A stretch of 64,000 nucleotides of DNA from assembly GCF_027474405.1 (NCBI RefSeq), contig NZ_CP114871.1, positions 2,861,001-2,925,000 on the forward strand, read 5' to 3'. Source of the stretch: Caulobacter sp. NIBR2454. Lineage in GTDB: Bacteria; Pseudomonadota; Alphaproteobacteria; Caulobacterales; Caulobacteraceae. Numbering within the stretch: the first letter of the stretch is position 1; each line of letters starts with the position of its first letter. Positions 33,069 to 41,534 of the stretch are shown piece by piece. The notes beneath the pieces were generated by a model that saw nothing but the letters and a program-made list of their open reading frames with translations, had not been told where the DNA came from and did no database searches. The position numbers and the translations under genes were made by a program.

Positions 33069-34529
33069 CTAGGCCGCGTCCGCCGCCCAAAGATGCTGGG
33101 CTGCGTAGGCGCGCCATGGCCGCCAGGCTTCGGCCCGCGCCAGCAGCTCCTTTGGCGTCGGCCGCACCCCGGCCTCGTCCGCCAGCGCCCGCATCAGGCC
33201 GATATCGGCGGCGGGGAAGGCGTCAGGCTCGCGCATCTGACGCATGGCGATGTATTGCGCCGTCCACTCGCCGATCCCGGACAGCCCCTTCAACTGATCG
33301 ACCGCCTCCTCCAGGCTGCGGCGGGCGCTGAAGATGTGTGGGTCCGCCGCCACCGCCGCGGCCAGCGAGGACAGGGCCGCGCCCCGCGTGCGCGGCATGC
33401 CAAGGGCCGCGATATCCGATTGCGCCAGGCGTTCGGCGGTCGGAAAGACGTGCGTCAGGCCGGGGAAGTCTGGGTCGGCCCGTTTCAGCGGCGCGCCATG
33501 GGCGGCCACCAGCTTGCCGGCCAGGTTGATGGCCGCGACCACTGTGATCTGCTGGCCCAGCACCGCGCGCACCGCCAGTTCCAGACCGTCCCAGGCTCCG
33601 GGCGTGCGCAGGCCCGGCCGGGCGGCGATCAGCGGCGCCAGCACAGGGTCAGCGGACAGGTGGCATCCTACCGCGTCCGGATCAACGGCCAGATCGAACA
33701 CCCGCCGCAGCCGGGCGATGATCGCCGGCAGGGCCGAAAGCTTGGGAAAGCGGATGGTCGCCTTCAGCGCATTGACCTCCGCCGGTTCGACGGCGACCAC
33801 GCCCTGGGCGCCCTCCAGATCGATCGTGCGGAAGTAGCGGTTAGCCTCCACCACCTCGACGCCGGGGATCGCTCGCACGCGCAGGAAGTCCAGCATGGCG
33901 GGCCAGTCATAGGGCGGGCGGTAGCGCAGCAGGATCGTCACCTCGCCCAGCGGACCGGACGACACCTCGCCCTGCGACCGGCGCAAGGTGCTGGGCGGGC
34001 GGCCAAAGAGTTGCTGGAACGTCTCGTTGAAGCGCCGCACGCTGCCGAAGCCGGACGCCAGGGCGATCTCGGCCATGGGCAGCCGCGTCTCGTGAATCAG
34101 CTGCTTGGCCAGCAGAACGCGCCGGGTCTGGGCCACCGCGATAGGCGAGGCGCCCAGGTGGCTCTTGAACAGGCGACGGAGCTGTCGCTCGCCCATGCCC
34201 AGCCGCCCGGCCAAGGTCTCCACATCGGCATTGTCCAGCGCCCCGGCCTCGATCAGGCCCAGGGCCCGCGATACCGTGCTGGACGAACCGCGCCAGGCGC
34301 CCAGGTCAGGCGCCGTCTCTGGCCGACAGCGCAGGCACGGGCGGAAGCCCGCTTCCTGCGCGGCGGCGGCGGAGGGGTAGAAGACCATGTTCTCGCGCTT
34401 TGGCGTGCGCGCCGGACAGATAGGACGGCAGTAGATGCCAGTCGTCTTCACCCCGCCGAAGATACGTCCGTCAAAGCGGACGTCACGGGTGCAGATGGCG
34501 CGGTAGCAGGCGTCTTGATCCAGATCCAT
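33069..34529 (-). CDS. Ada-AlkA fusion: alkylation-responsive regulator and 3-methyladenine DNA glycosylase
   Basis: 486 residues. Ada-type zinc domain with Cys34, Cys38, Cys65 and Cys68 (the first two set four apart as in the methyl-accepting site of Ada); AraC-type DNA-binding region (ETLAGRLGMGERQLRRLF and EIALASGFGSVRRFNETF); AlkA N-terminal domain; HhH-GPD glycosylase with GLSGIGEWTAQYIAMR and the catalytic-Asp motif FPAADIGL. Methyl transfer to a Cys would turn it into an activator, while the C-terminus removes alkylated bases. The O6-methyltransferase half of Ada is absent and is supplied by divergent ogt. ATG at 34529 chosen; ATGs up to 34598 lie inside the operator. Confidence 0.93.
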   Translation of the reverse strand: MDLDQDACYRAICTRDVRFDGRIFGGVKTTGIYCRPICPARTPKRENMVFYPSAAAAQEAGFRPCLRCRPETAPDLGAWRGSSSTVSRALGLIEAGALDNADVETLAGRLGMGERQLRRLFKSHLGASPIAVAQTRRVLLAKQLIHETRLPMAEIALASGFGSVRRFNETFQQLFGRPPSTLRRSQGEVSSGPLGEVTILLRYRPPYDWPAMLDFLRVRAIPGVEVVEANRYFRTIDLEGAQGVVAVEPAEVNALKATIRFPKLSALPAIIARLRRVFDLAVDPDAVGCHLSADPVLAPLIAARPGLRTPGAWDGLELAVRAVLGQQITVVAAINLAGKLVAAHGAPLKRADPDFPGLTHVFPTAERLAQSDIAALGMPRTRGAALSSLAAAVAADPHIFSARRSLEEAVDQLKGLSGIGEWTAQYIAMRQMREPDAFPAADIGLMRALADEAGVRPTPKELLARAEAWRPWRAYAAQHLWAADAA

Positions 34530-34562
34530 GTCCCGAAGCCTGCACCCCGCACCGCGCCGTGT

Positions 34563-34617
34563 CTCGCGGTTTTCGGACATGTCTGTACGCCGCATCATCG
34601 CGTCCGAAAACCGCGAG
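34563..34617. promoter_or_regulatory. Perfect inverted repeat shared by ada-alkA and ogt
   Basis: CTCGCGGTTTTCGGAC (34563-34578) and its exact reverse complement (34602-34617) are separated by 23 bases. The outer edges are 33 bases from the alkA start and 32 from the ogt start, so each gene sees the same site at the same distance. Likely Ada-AlkA binding sites for methylation-induced, two-way expression (inference). Confidence 0.65.
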
Positions 34618-34649
34618 CATCGCTAGGGTGACTGGTCCAAAATCGCGCG

Positions 34650-35171
34650 ATGACCGAACTGACCTTCTACAGTGAGACGCTGTCGACCCCGACCGGGAGC
34701 ATGGTCCTGCTGACCGACTCCCAGGACCGATTGCGTGTCATCGACTGGGCCGACTATGACCACCGGATGCTCCGGCTCCTGACGGCGCAGTACCGAAAGC
34801 CCATTCGGATCCAGACCCGCAGGGCCCCAACCTCTCCAGCGCGTGCCGCGATGAGCGACTATTTCGACGGCGACCTGACCGTCATCGACAGTCTGGTCAC
34901 CGAAACAGCCGGCACCCAATTCCAGCGAGCAGTGTGGAAAGCCCTGCGCGACATTCCGCCAGGCCAAACCACCAGCTACGGCGCCCTCGCCGCCGCCATC
35001 GGCAGGCCATCGGCGGTACGGGCGGTCGGGGCGGCCAACGGCGCCAATCCGATCGGCGTGGTCGTCCCCTGCCACCGGGTGATCGGAGCCAACGCCTCCC
35101 TGACTGGCTATGGCGGCGGGCTGGAACGCAAGCGCTGGCTGCTGGCCCACGAAGGCGCCGCTCACAGCTAG
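34650..35171 (+). CDS. ogt: Methylated-DNA-[protein]-cysteine S-methyltransferase
   Basis: 173 residues. Suicide enzyme that takes methyl groups from O6-methylguanine onto its Cys. The active site VVPCHRVIG is intact, with GTQFQRAVWKALRDIPPGQTTSYG before it (recognition helix region RAVGAANGANPIG). Divergent from ada-alkA across a shared inverted repeat. Confidence 0.95.
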   Translation: MTELTFYSETLSTPTGSMVLLTDSQDRLRVIDWADYDHRMLRLLTAQYRKPIRIQTRRAPTSPARAAMSDYFDGDLTVIDSLVTETAGTQFQRAVWKALRDIPPGQTTSYGALAAAIGRPSAVRAVGAANGANPIGVVVPCHRVIGANASLTGYGGGLERKRWLLAHEGAAHS

Positions 35172-35209
35172 AGCATTGCTACAGATTGTCGTCCGCTCCG
35201 GCCTGTGGG

Positions 35210-36430
35210 ATGAACCACTCAGGGTGGGGCTTGGTGCAGTCAGTGAAGCAGATCGAGAGCGGCGCGTCCGGGCGCTCTGGCGCATCCCGGCGAAAGCGTC
35301 AGGTGGCGTTCCTGTATATCGCCCAGCAGCACCAGATCCTCCACAGCATCACCATCGCCATCGAACTGGCGCGAGGCTGGCCGGATATCGAGGTCCACGC
35401 CCTGGCCGTGACATCCGGGCATATCGACTATCTTCGCACCACCATCGCCGCCCTGGGAGGGGCGCCGATCAAGCTGAAGCTGCTGGGGCCGGCCGCTCTG
35501 CGCAATCTGCGCCGCCGGGGCGCTTCGACCCCACCCAAGGCGGTGATGCTGGCGGCGAACCTTCGGGTGCTGGCCCGCTACGACGCCATCGTCACGCCTG
35601 AGCGCACGACCGCCATGGTGCGGCGCCTGGGCCTGATCCGTCCGGCCCTGATCTATACTCAGCACGGCGCCGGCGACCGGGGCGGGCCATTTGAGCCGCG
35701 CCTCAAGGTCTTCGACCTGGTCATGGCGGCCGGCCCCAAGCAGTACGCCCGCATGGTCGATTGCGGGCTGGTGGAGGCGGAACACTGCGCCATGGTCGGC
35801 TATCCAAAGTTCGACCTCGTCGACGGCCTGGCTATCGGTCAGCAGCGGCTGTTCGAAAACGACCGCCCCAGCGTGCTCTACAACCCGCATTTCGACCCAA
35901 CGCTCAGCTCGTGGCCGGGCTGGGGCATGCAGGTGCTGGAGCAGTTCGCCGCCCAGGATCGCTACAACCTGATCTTCGCTCCGCACCTGCGTCTGTTCGA
36001 CGGCGCGAATCTTCAAGACCGGGCGAGACTGGCGAAGTTCAAGGACCATCCCAATATCCGCATCGACTTGGGCGGGCCGGCGACCATCGACATGACCTAT
36101 ACGACCGCGGCGGACGCCTATCTGGGCGACGTCAGCAGCCAGATCTACGAATTCGTCCGCAAGCCCCGTCCGACGGCGTTCCTCAACGCCCATGGCGTCG
36201 CCTGGCGTGACGATCCCAACTATCGGCATTGGGCGTTCGGCCCGGTCGCCGAGAGGGTCGAAGACCTCATGCCGACCATCGACCGGGCGTTCGCCGAGAA
36301 GGCGCGCTACATCCCCGAACAACAGGCCGGGTTCAGCGAAACCTTCGACCTGCGACCAGAAACCTCTTCCCTTCGCGCGGCCCGGGCCGTTGCGAATTGC
36401 CTCGAGAAGGCGCAAGTGCGGCCGTCATGA
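35210..36430 (+). CDS. CDP-glycerol glycerophosphotransferase-like protein
   Basis: About 406 residues. A GT-B-like protein resembling the CDP-glycerol:glycerophosphotransferase (TagF/TagB) family: IYTQHGAGDRGGPFEPRLKVFD, a GYPKFDLVDGL segment and a C-terminal half with LIFAPHLRLFDG and YLGDVSSQIYEFVRKPRPTAFLN (the donor-site D-S-S motif). Such enzymes move glycerol phosphate or similar groups onto a lipid or sugar. It is the first gene of the lipid operon and overlaps the hydroxylase gene by 4 bases. Start uncertain: ATG 35210 or GTG 35234. Confidence 0.72.
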   Translation: MNHSGWGLVQSVKQIESGASGRSGASRRKRQVAFLYIAQQHQILHSITIAIELARGWPDIEVHALAVTSGHIDYLRTTIAALGGAPIKLKLLGPAALRNLRRRGASTPPKAVMLAANLRVLARYDAIVTPERTTAMVRRLGLIRPALIYTQHGAGDRGGPFEPRLKVFDLVMAAGPKQYARMVDCGLVEAEHCAMVGYPKFDLVDGLAIGQQRLFENDRPSVLYNPHFDPTLSSWPGWGMQVLEQFAAQDRYNLIFAPHLRLFDGANLQDRARLAKFKDHPNIRIDLGGPATIDMTYTTAADAYLGDVSSQIYEFVRKPRPTAFLNAHGVAWRDDPNYRHWAFGPVAERVEDLMPTIDRAFAEKARYIPEQQAGFSETFDLRPETSSLRAARAVANCLEKAQVRPS

Positions 36431-37185
36431 CCAAGGATACCTCCCCCGCCGCGCTTGAGCGCATCCGCGAAGCCGCCCTGCGCTATGATCTGGGCCGCAT
36501 GGATATGAAGCGCCTGACGGTGGTCTATTTCACCTACCCCGCCGTGCTCGTCTATCTGGCGCTGTCGGCGGCGACGATCTGGGGCGCGGTCGCCACCGGC
36601 GCCGGCGCGCAGCCGATCCGCACCCTGGCGGCCTTCGTGGCGGCGCAGGTGCTGTATCCGGTGGTCTGGTACTGCCTGCACCGATGGGTCCTGCACGGAC
36701 GGTGGCTGTATCGCATGAAGTGGTCCGCCACCCTGTGGAAGCGCATCCACTACGATCACCATCAGCAGCCCAATCGCATGGACGTGCTGTTCGGTTCGCT
36801 GACCAACACCCTGCCGACCATCTCGCTGGCGACCGTGCCGGTGGGCTATCTGATCGGCGGATGGAGCGCGGCGTTCACGGCCCTGGCCACGGGCCTGCTG
36901 ATGACTTGCTTCTACGAGTTCTGCCACTGCATCCAGCACCTGAACTACATCCCGAAGAACAAGTGGCTGGCGCGGATCAAGGTGCTGCACATGGCGCACC
37001 ACTTCCACAACGAGAACGGCAACTACGGGATCATCACCTTCTGGCCGGACAAGCTGCTGGGCACTGAGTACGGCCCCAAGGAGCGTCCGCGCAGTCCGAC
37101 GGTGTTCAACCTCGGCTATGACGGCGAGGAAGCCGAGCGCTATCCGTGGGTCGCCGAGCTGTCCGGCGACACGCCGCGGCGCTAG
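36427..37185 (+). CDS. Fatty-acid/sphingolipid hydroxylase, sterol desaturase superfamily
   Basis: 252 residues, integral membrane. Three His clusters typical of di-iron lipid hydroxylases: LHRWVLH, IHYDHHQQ and LHMAHHFHNENGNYG, with four hydrophobic stretches. The NYGIITFWPDKLLGT end is the family pattern. Located directly before flippase, acyl-ACP synthetase, CerR, ACP and Spt, it probably hydroxylates the long-chain base or acyl chain of ceramide (inference). ATGA overlap with the preceding gene; 2 bases to the flippase. Confidence 0.85.
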   Translation: MTKDTSPAALERIREAALRYDLGRMDMKRLTVVYFTYPAVLVYLALSAATIWGAVATGAGAQPIRTLAAFVAAQVLYPVVWYCLHRWVLHGRWLYRMKWSATLWKRIHYDHHQQPNRMDVLFGSLTNTLPTISLATVPVGYLIGGWSAAFTALATGLLMTCFYEFCHCIQHLNYIPKNKWLARIKVLHMAHHFHNENGNYGIITFWPDKLLGTEYGPKERPRSPTVFNLGYDGEEAERYPWVAELSGDTPRR

Positions 37186-37187
37186 GG

Positions 37188-38537
37188 GTGCAAATCCAGA
37201 CGACAGGCCTGCTGCGTCGCGTCCTGGCCAATGCGGGGGTTCTCCTCGGCGGCCGGGTCGTGAACGCGGTGATCAGCCTCGCCTACATGGCGGTGGCTGC
37301 GCGCGCCCTCGGCGCGACGGGCCTCGGCGTTCTGGTCCTGATCAACGCCTTCGCGCAGCTGGTTGGCGACGGCGTCAAGTTTCAGTCCTGGCAGACCGTG
37401 CTTAACTACGGCGCCGCGCCCTTCGCCGAGGACCGCAAACCTGACTTCCAGCGGGTGGTGCGCTTCACCCTGTTTCTCGACCTTGTCAGCGGACTGGTGG
37501 GTGTCCTCGTTGGCATCATCGGCGCGATCCTGTTCGACGAGGAACTGGGCTGGTCGGTCGCCCTCGCGCCGGCCGCCGCCGTCTACGCCCTGTCGATCTT
37601 CGCCATGACCCCCGCGACGCCCGTGGGTCTGCTGCGACTGTTCAACCGTTTCGACCTGATGTCGGCCCAGGCGGCGATCAGCTCGACGGTGCGTCTGGCC
37701 GGCGGCCTCGCGGCCTGGTGGCTGAAGGCCCCGGTCGAGATGTTCCTGTTGGTCTGGGCGGCCGGCACTATCGCGGCCTTCCTGTATCTGTGCGGCGTAT
37801 CGGCCCTGGAGATGAAGCGCCGCGATCTGCTGAGCGGCTGGTCATGGCGAGGCCCGCTGACCGCCGGCATGCCCAACGCCTGGCGCTTCGCCTGGGCGAC
37901 GAATTTCAGCGCCACGGTGGATGTGATGTTCACCCACGTGGTCACGCTGGTGATCGGCGCCGTCATGGGACCCGCCCCCGCCGCCCTGTGGCGGGTGGGC
38001 CGGCAGGTGGCCGACGCCCTGGCCAAGCCCGCCAAGCTGCTGATCCCCGCCCTTTATCCCGAACTGGCCCGCCTGCGCGCCGCCAAGGGCGAGGCGGCCA
38101 TGACCAAGCTGGCGGTGCAGGTCGGACTGCTGGGCGGCGGGGTCGCCACTCTTCTGCTGGTGGTCACCATCTTCGCCGGCGGGCCGATTCTCACCCTCGT
38201 CATGGGACCGGCCTTCGCCGATGCGCAGGAGGTCATGGTCTGGCAGGTCGCCGCCGCGGTAGTCGCCATCTGGGCTCTGCCGCTGGAGCCGATGCTGGTG
38301 TCCCTGGGCCAGGCGGGCGCCGCCTTGCGCGTGCGGCTGGCGGTCTGTGTGCTCTATCTGGGCGTTCTGGTGCCCGTCGTCCGCACCTGGGGCCCAAACG
38401 GCGCCGGCGCGGCGCTCGTCGGAGCCGGCATACTCATGGGCCTGGGCATGCTATGGGCCCTGCGCCGCGGCTATCGGCTCAATCCCGAACTCAATTCACT
38501 TGATAGCGCTGTCAAAAGCGAGCGAAACCCCGACTGA
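37188..38537 (+). CDS. Wzx/MATE-type lipid-linked flippase
   Basis: 449 residues, about 12-14 membrane spans, of the polysaccharide-transporter/MOP superfamily. N-terminal NAGVLLGGRVVNAVISLAYM and ARALGATGLGVLVLINAFAQL are typical. GTG at 37188 chosen: it follows the previous stop by 2 bases. Its TGA shares a base with the ATG of the acyl-ACP synthetase. Usual substrates are lipid-linked sugars; in this operon a modified ceramide is a fair alternative (inference). Confidence 0.82.
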   Translation: MQIQTTGLLRRVLANAGVLLGGRVVNAVISLAYMAVAARALGATGLGVLVLINAFAQLVGDGVKFQSWQTVLNYGAAPFAEDRKPDFQRVVRFTLFLDLVSGLVGVLVGIIGAILFDEELGWSVALAPAAAVYALSIFAMTPATPVGLLRLFNRFDLMSAQAAISSTVRLAGGLAAWWLKAPVEMFLLVWAAGTIAAFLYLCGVSALEMKRRDLLSGWSWRGPLTAGMPNAWRFAWATNFSATVDVMFTHVVTLVIGAVMGPAPAALWRVGRQVADALAKPAKLLIPALYPELARLRAAKGEAAMTKLAVQVGLLGGGVATLLLVVTIFAGGPILTLVMGPAFADAQEVMVWQVAAAVVAIWALPLEPMLVSLGQAGAALRVRLAVCVLYLGVLVPVVRTWGPNGAGAALVGAGILMGLGMLWALRRGYRLNPELNSLDSAVKSERNPD

Positions 38538-40243
38538 TGATCACCCCCACCGCCCCCGACCGCGCCATCCGCCTCGCCGACTTCGCAACCCTGACCGAGG
38601 CGCTCGACTACGCCGCGACCGGCGTGACCGGCATGAACCTGTATTCGCTGCGCGGCGAACTGGTCGAAGCCCTGCCTTATTCGACCCTGCGGACCGACGC
38701 CCTGGCGCTGGGCAAGCGCCTGCTGGCCAGCGGCCTGCAAACGGGTGATCGCGTCGGCCTGATCGCCGAAACGGACGGTGACTTCGTCCGTGGCTTCTTC
38801 GCTTGCCAGTACGCGGGACTGATCCCCGCGCCCCTGCCCCTGCCCGCCGCTCTCGGCGGCCGCGCGCCCTACATCGCCCAGATCGCCCGCCTGCTGCAGT
38901 CGGCCGACGCCGCCGCCGTGTTCGGCCCCGAGGCGATGCTGGAATGGATCAAGGAAGCGGCCGAACAAGCCGGGGTGAAAGCCGCCGGCCTGATCCGCGA
39001 CCTGCCGGAAGGCGACGCCGATCTGCCTGCCATCGTCGCCGACGGCCCCTGCTATCTGCAATTTTCGTCGGGCAGCACGCGTTTCCCCACGGGCGTGCTG
39101 GTCACCCATCAGGCCATGATGGCCAACGCCGTAGCCATCACCCGCGACGGCCTGAAGGTGAAGCCGGACGACCGCGCGGTCTCGTGGCTGCCGCTCTATC
39201 ACGACATGGGCATGGTCGGGTTCCTGCTCAGCCCGATGTCCAGCCAGATGTCGGTCGACCTGCTGCCCACCGGCGCCTTCGTTCGCCGGCCGTTGCTGTG
39301 GCTGGACCTGATCAGCAAGAACGGCGGCACGATCTCCTACAGCCCCAGCTTTGGCTTCGAGCTCTGCGCCCGCCGGGGCGAAAGCGCCGCCATCGACCAT
39401 ATCGACCTGTCCAAGTGGCGCGTGGCCGGGATCGGCGGCGACATGATCCGCATGAAGCCGCTGCAGGCCTTCGCCGACACCTTCGGCAAGATCGGCTTCG
39501 ACAAGAAGGCCTACTTCGCCAGCTACGGCATGGCCGAGGCCACCCTGGCGCTCAGCATGGCCCCGCTGGATGGCGGCCTCGTCGCCGAGGTGCTGGACCT
39601 GCACAAGCTGGAACACGACGGTGTCGCCGTGCCCGGGACCGACACAGCGCCGTCGCGCGCCTTCGCCCGCTGCGGTCCCGCCCTGCCAGGCCATGAGCTG
39701 GAAGTGCGCGACATCGACGGCTCGATTCTGCCCGAGCGCCGAGTCGGCCGCATCTTCGCGCGCGGCCCCAGCCTGATGCGCGGCTACTTCCGCCAGCCCG
39801 AAATCACGTCCGAAGTCCTGTCCGAGGACGGCTGGCTGGACACCGGCGACCTTGGCTATTTCGTCGACGGCGAGATCGTCATCACCGGCCGGGCCAAGGA
39901 CCTGATCATCCTCAACGGCCGCAACATCTGGCCGCAAGACCTGGAATGGACCGCCGAGGCTGAGATCACGACCCTGCGCAGCGGTGACGTGGCGGCCTTC
40001 TCCGTGGCCGGCGACGGCGAGGAGGCCATCGTCGTCCTGGCCCAGTGCCGCAGCTCCGACCCGGAGGTGCGCGGCGCCCTGGTCGAGGAGATCGCCAACG
40101 TCCTGCGCGTTCGCCACAGCATCGAGGCGCGCGTCCAGCTGGTCGGCTCCCACGCCCTGCCCCAGACCTCGTCGGGCAAGCTGAGCCGGTCCAAGGCCAA
40201 GGCCGCCTATATCGCCGGAGCCTTCGCGCCCGAGGCCGCCTGA
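38537..40243 (+). CDS. Fatty acyl-AMP ligase/acyl-ACP synthetase for ceramide synthesis
   Basis: 568 residues of the ANL adenylate-forming family: P-loop YLQFSSGSTRFPTG (about 173-186), SYGMAEATLA, GWLDTGDLGYFVDGEIVITGR and the A10 Lys region SSGKLSRSK. It is a FAAL-like type, with no CoA motif that I recognise. In C. crescentus the gene at this place loads fatty acids on the sphingolipid ACP; that role is inferred by synteny. Overlaps flippase by 1 base and CerR begins after 1 base. Confidence 0.9.
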   Translation: MITPTAPDRAIRLADFATLTEALDYAATGVTGMNLYSLRGELVEALPYSTLRTDALALGKRLLASGLQTGDRVGLIAETDGDFVRGFFACQYAGLIPAPLPLPAALGGRAPYIAQIARLLQSADAAAVFGPEAMLEWIKEAAEQAGVKAAGLIRDLPEGDADLPAIVADGPCYLQFSSGSTRFPTGVLVTHQAMMANAVAITRDGLKVKPDDRAVSWLPLYHDMGMVGFLLSPMSSQMSVDLLPTGAFVRRPLLWLDLISKNGGTISYSPSFGFELCARRGESAAIDHIDLSKWRVAGIGGDMIRMKPLQAFADTFGKIGFDKKAYFASYGMAEATLALSMAPLDGGLVAEVLDLHKLEHDGVAVPGTDTAPSRAFARCGPALPGHELEVRDIDGSILPERRVGRIFARGPSLMRGYFRQPEITSEVLSEDGWLDTGDLGYFVDGEIVITGRAKDLIILNGRNIWPQDLEWTAEAEITTLRSGDVAAFSVAGDGEEAIVVLAQCRSSDPEVRGALVEEIANVLRVRHSIEARVQLVGSHALPQTSSGKLSRSKAKAAYIAGAFAPEAA

Positions 40244-40244
40244 C

Positions 40245-41186
40245 ATGGCCCTGGCGGCGGTCACCGGCGCGACGGGCTTCCTGGGCCGCCATCTGGTCCG
40301 CGCCCTGGCCGAGGCAGGGTTCGACGTCCGCGTCCTGATGCGCCGTGATCCGGTCCATCCCCTGTGGCGCGAGATCGAGCCGCAGGTGGTGCTGGGCTCG
40401 CTATCGGACCCGTCGGCGCTGGAGCGCCTCTGCGACGGCGCCGACGTGGTCATCCACTGCGCCGGGCTGATCAAGGCCCGCAATCGCGCCGAATTCGACG
40501 CCGTGAACCGGGATGGCGCCGTGGCGGTCGCCCACGCCGCCCTGAAAACGGCGCCTACGGCCCGCTTCCTGCTGATCTCCAGCCTCGTCGCCCGCGAGCC
40601 GCAGCTTTCCCACTACGCCGCCTCCAAACGAGCGGGCGAAGAAGCGGCGGCCAAGCTGCTTGGCGACCGGCTGACCATCGTGCGGCCGCCCGCGATCTAT
40701 GGTCCGGGCGATGTGGAGACCTTCGCCCTGTTCAAGGCGGCCGCGACGGCGCCGCTCTTACCGGTGTTTGATTCGGCCGCTCGGATCGCCCTCGTCCATG
40801 TCGAGGACGCCGCGGACCAGATCGTCGCCCTGGCCAAAGACAGGAATCCTGGCGCTTTAGCCACCCTGTGCGACGCAAATCTCGCCGGTTACAGCTGGGT
40901 CGATCTGATGAGCGCCGCATCGGAGGCGGTCGGTCGAAAGCCGCGTTTGGTCAAGCTTCCCGACGGCGTTGTAAAGCTTGTCGGCATGCTCGGAAGCCTT
41001 GCGGCGAAAGGAAGCGGCGTCGCAATGCTGACCTCCGAGAAGGCCCGCGAAATCCTTCATCGCGACTGGTCGGTGTCGCTTAAAGAACACAATCCGAGAC
41101 TTCCTTCGCCCCGATACGGGCTTAAAGAGGGTTTTGCGCAAACCGTGGCGTGGTACCGCAATAATGGGTGGTTGGCGCCCCTTTAA
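40245..41186 (+). CDS. cerR: Ceramide reductase CerR (NAD-dependent epimerase/dehydratase family)
   Basis: 313-residue extended SDR. Nucleotide motif TGATGFLGRHL (about 6-16), catalytic Tyr124 and Lys128 in HYAASKRAG, and VRPPAIYGPGD. In Caulobacter this protein reduces the keto group of the sphingoid product, probably on oxidised ceramide after acylation. Its place between acyl-ACP synthetase and ACP-Spt matches. A TACAAT -10-like sequence follows at 41216, before ACP. Confidence 0.88.
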   Translation: MALAAVTGATGFLGRHLVRALAEAGFDVRVLMRRDPVHPLWREIEPQVVLGSLSDPSALERLCDGADVVIHCAGLIKARNRAEFDAVNRDGAVAVAHAALKTAPTARFLLISSLVAREPQLSHYAASKRAGEEAAAKLLGDRLTIVRPPAIYGPGDVETFALFKAAATAPLLPVFDSAARIALVHVEDAADQIVALAKDRNPGALATLCDANLAGYSWVDLMSAASEAVGRKPRLVKLPDGVVKLVGMLGSLAAKGSGVAMLTSEKAREILHRDWSVSLKEHNPRLPSPRYGLKEGFAQTVAWYRNNGWLAPL

Positions 41187-41215
41187 ATTTGCCGTTCAAC
41201 CGCCCACGTTTTTGT

Positions 41216-41221
41216 TACAAT
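41216..41221 (+). promoter_or_regulatory. -10-like box before ACP-spt
   Basis: TACAAT preceded by TTTTTGT, in the 93-base stretch between cerR and the likely ACP start. No convincing -35 box. If real it gives ACP-spt their own promoter and rules out the ATG at 41220 as the ACP start. Confidence 0.35.
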
Positions 41222-41279
41222 GGTGTCACGGCAGCGGGGGCTGTTGCACACCTTCACCACATCCGGGCTGGCGTCACCG

Positions 41280-41531
41280 TTGGAAACAGTAACTGATCTT
41301 ACCGTTCGCGAAATCGGCCGCGCGGCCGAAAGCGTTCTCGGCCGCAGCGTCGAGGTGTCCGAAGACACCGACATCATGCGCGATCTCGAAGTCGACTCCC
41401 TCGCCCTGATGAACATCGTCATGGAGCTTGAGGACGCCTTCGACCTCTCGATTCCCCTGGACCGGCTCGCCGACGTCCAGACCGCAGGCCAACTGGCCAG
41501 CCTCATCAAAGATCTCAAGAAAAGAAGCTAG
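41280..41531 (+). CDS. Dedicated acyl carrier protein for sphingolipid synthesis
   Basis: 83 residues from a TTG, the normal ACP size. The 4'-phosphopantetheine site is Ser40 in LEVDSLALMNIVMELED; DRLADVQTAGQLASLI is the helix-4 end. An ATG at 41220 would add 20 non-ACP residues and overlaps a promoter-like box. Located 3 bases before spt; in Caulobacter such an ACP supplies acyl chains to Spt or the ceramide synthase. Confidence 0.88.
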   Translation: METVTDLTVREIGRAAESVLGRSVEVSEDTDIMRDLEVDSLALMNIVMELEDAFDLSIPLDRLADVQTAGQLASLIKDLKKRS

Positions 41532-41534
41532 GAC

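Noticed and set aside
33093..34631. 512-residue plus-strand frame opposite ada-alkA
   Set aside because: Antisense shadow; the minus strand has intact zinc, HTH and glycosylase motifs.
38471..40483. 670-residue open frame on the minus strand opposite the acyl-ACP synthetase
   Set aside because: It lies fully antisense to a gene with clear ANL motifs and has low-complexity Gly/Ala/Arg/Asp composition typical of high-GC shadow frames.
41220..41279. Extended N-terminus of the sphingolipid ACP from the ATG at 41220
   Set aside because: The added 20 residues are not ACP-like, and the ATG overlaps a TACAAT promoter-like box.
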